Assembly (NCBI GenBank): GCA_019118275.1
Contig: DWZH01000103.1
Location: forward strand, 1 to 64,000
Reading direction: 5' to 3'
Origin: Candidatus Brachybacterium merdavium
GTDB lineage: Bacteria > Actinomycetota > Actinomycetes > Actinomycetales > Dermabacteraceae
DNA: 64,000 nt
Every line of letters starts with the position of its first letter. Position 1 is the stretch's first letter. The notes beneath the pieces are model-generated. The model ran no database searches. It saw only the letters and a list, made by a program, of their open reading frames with translations, and had not been told where the DNA came from. The position numbers and the translations under genes are program-made. Below are positions 63,976 through 64,000 of this stretch, in pieces.

Positions 63976-64000
63976 GCCCGAGGAGAGGAGGAGGCGTGGC

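Overview
The window reads as chromosome from a high-GC Gram-positive actinobacterium, probably Micrococcales and possibly Brachybacterium or a relative. The signs are GC-rich coding DNA with frequent GTG starts, twin-arginine lipoprotein signals, and many LacI- and ROK-family regulators beside ABC sugar importers. The genus is an inference. No rRNA, tRNA or CRISPR array was recognised.

Layout. 1-241: the N-terminal part of a SAM-dependent methyltransferase that runs off the left edge. 472-9920: one long minus-strand defence operon that looks less GC-rich than its surroundings. In transcription order it encodes a C5-cytosine DNA methyltransferase, a Vsr-like endonuclease, a Z1-domain helicase-like ATPase, a PD-(D/E)XK nuclease-like protein, a MutL/MORC-like GHKL ATPase, and three small proteins without assigned function. 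9921-11814: decayed DNA holding a degenerate fragment of a GH130 gene and a DUF6308-like gene broken by an in-frame stop. 11815-19290: a LacI regulator with two identical palindromic operators, divergent between a sugar ABC importer plus GH130 operon and a Tat-exported glycosidase-like protein. 19466-20587: an exported intradiol-dioxygenase-like protein, closed off by a strong hairpin.

20771-28388: a galactofuranose-type (YtfQRT/YjfF-like) sugar importer with a second complete ATPase and a LacI regulator, followed by an aldo/keto reductase. About 29.74-31.45 kb: an IS256-family insertion sequence. 31534-32581: a secreted small protein with an amphipathic, two-cysteine C-terminus next to a four-helix membrane protein, a possible antimicrobial/immunity pair. 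32951-39755: a ROK regulator, an SsuCBA-like importer and two cytoplasmic-type sulfatases, a sulfate-ester uptake and desulfation operon. 39769-40326: intergenic tandem repeats and a long palindrome.

40327-50403: housekeeping and mixed genes: histidine phosphatase, VOC protein, DhaK-DhaL, TSUP exporter, arylsulfotransferase-like lipoprotein, WYL regulator, ABC1/UbiB kinase-like protein and DinB-like protein. 50464-51725: an MFS transporter gene broken by a one-base frameshift. 51992-63975: a ROK-centred locus with two Gfo/Idh/MocA oxidoreductases on one side and a peptide-type ABC importer plus GH2 beta-mannosidase on the other.

Together the window describes a glycan-scavenging cell. Two loci point to mannosides (GH130 and GH2 beta-mannosidase), one to galactose-like sugars, and three genes or operons to organic sulfur (SsuCBA plus sulfatases, TSUP, ASST). 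The most distinctive block is the eight-gene modification/restriction cassette. Its core matches a predicted class of methyltransferase, Z1 ATPase, GHKL ATPase and nuclease systems, but its last three genes are unexplained.
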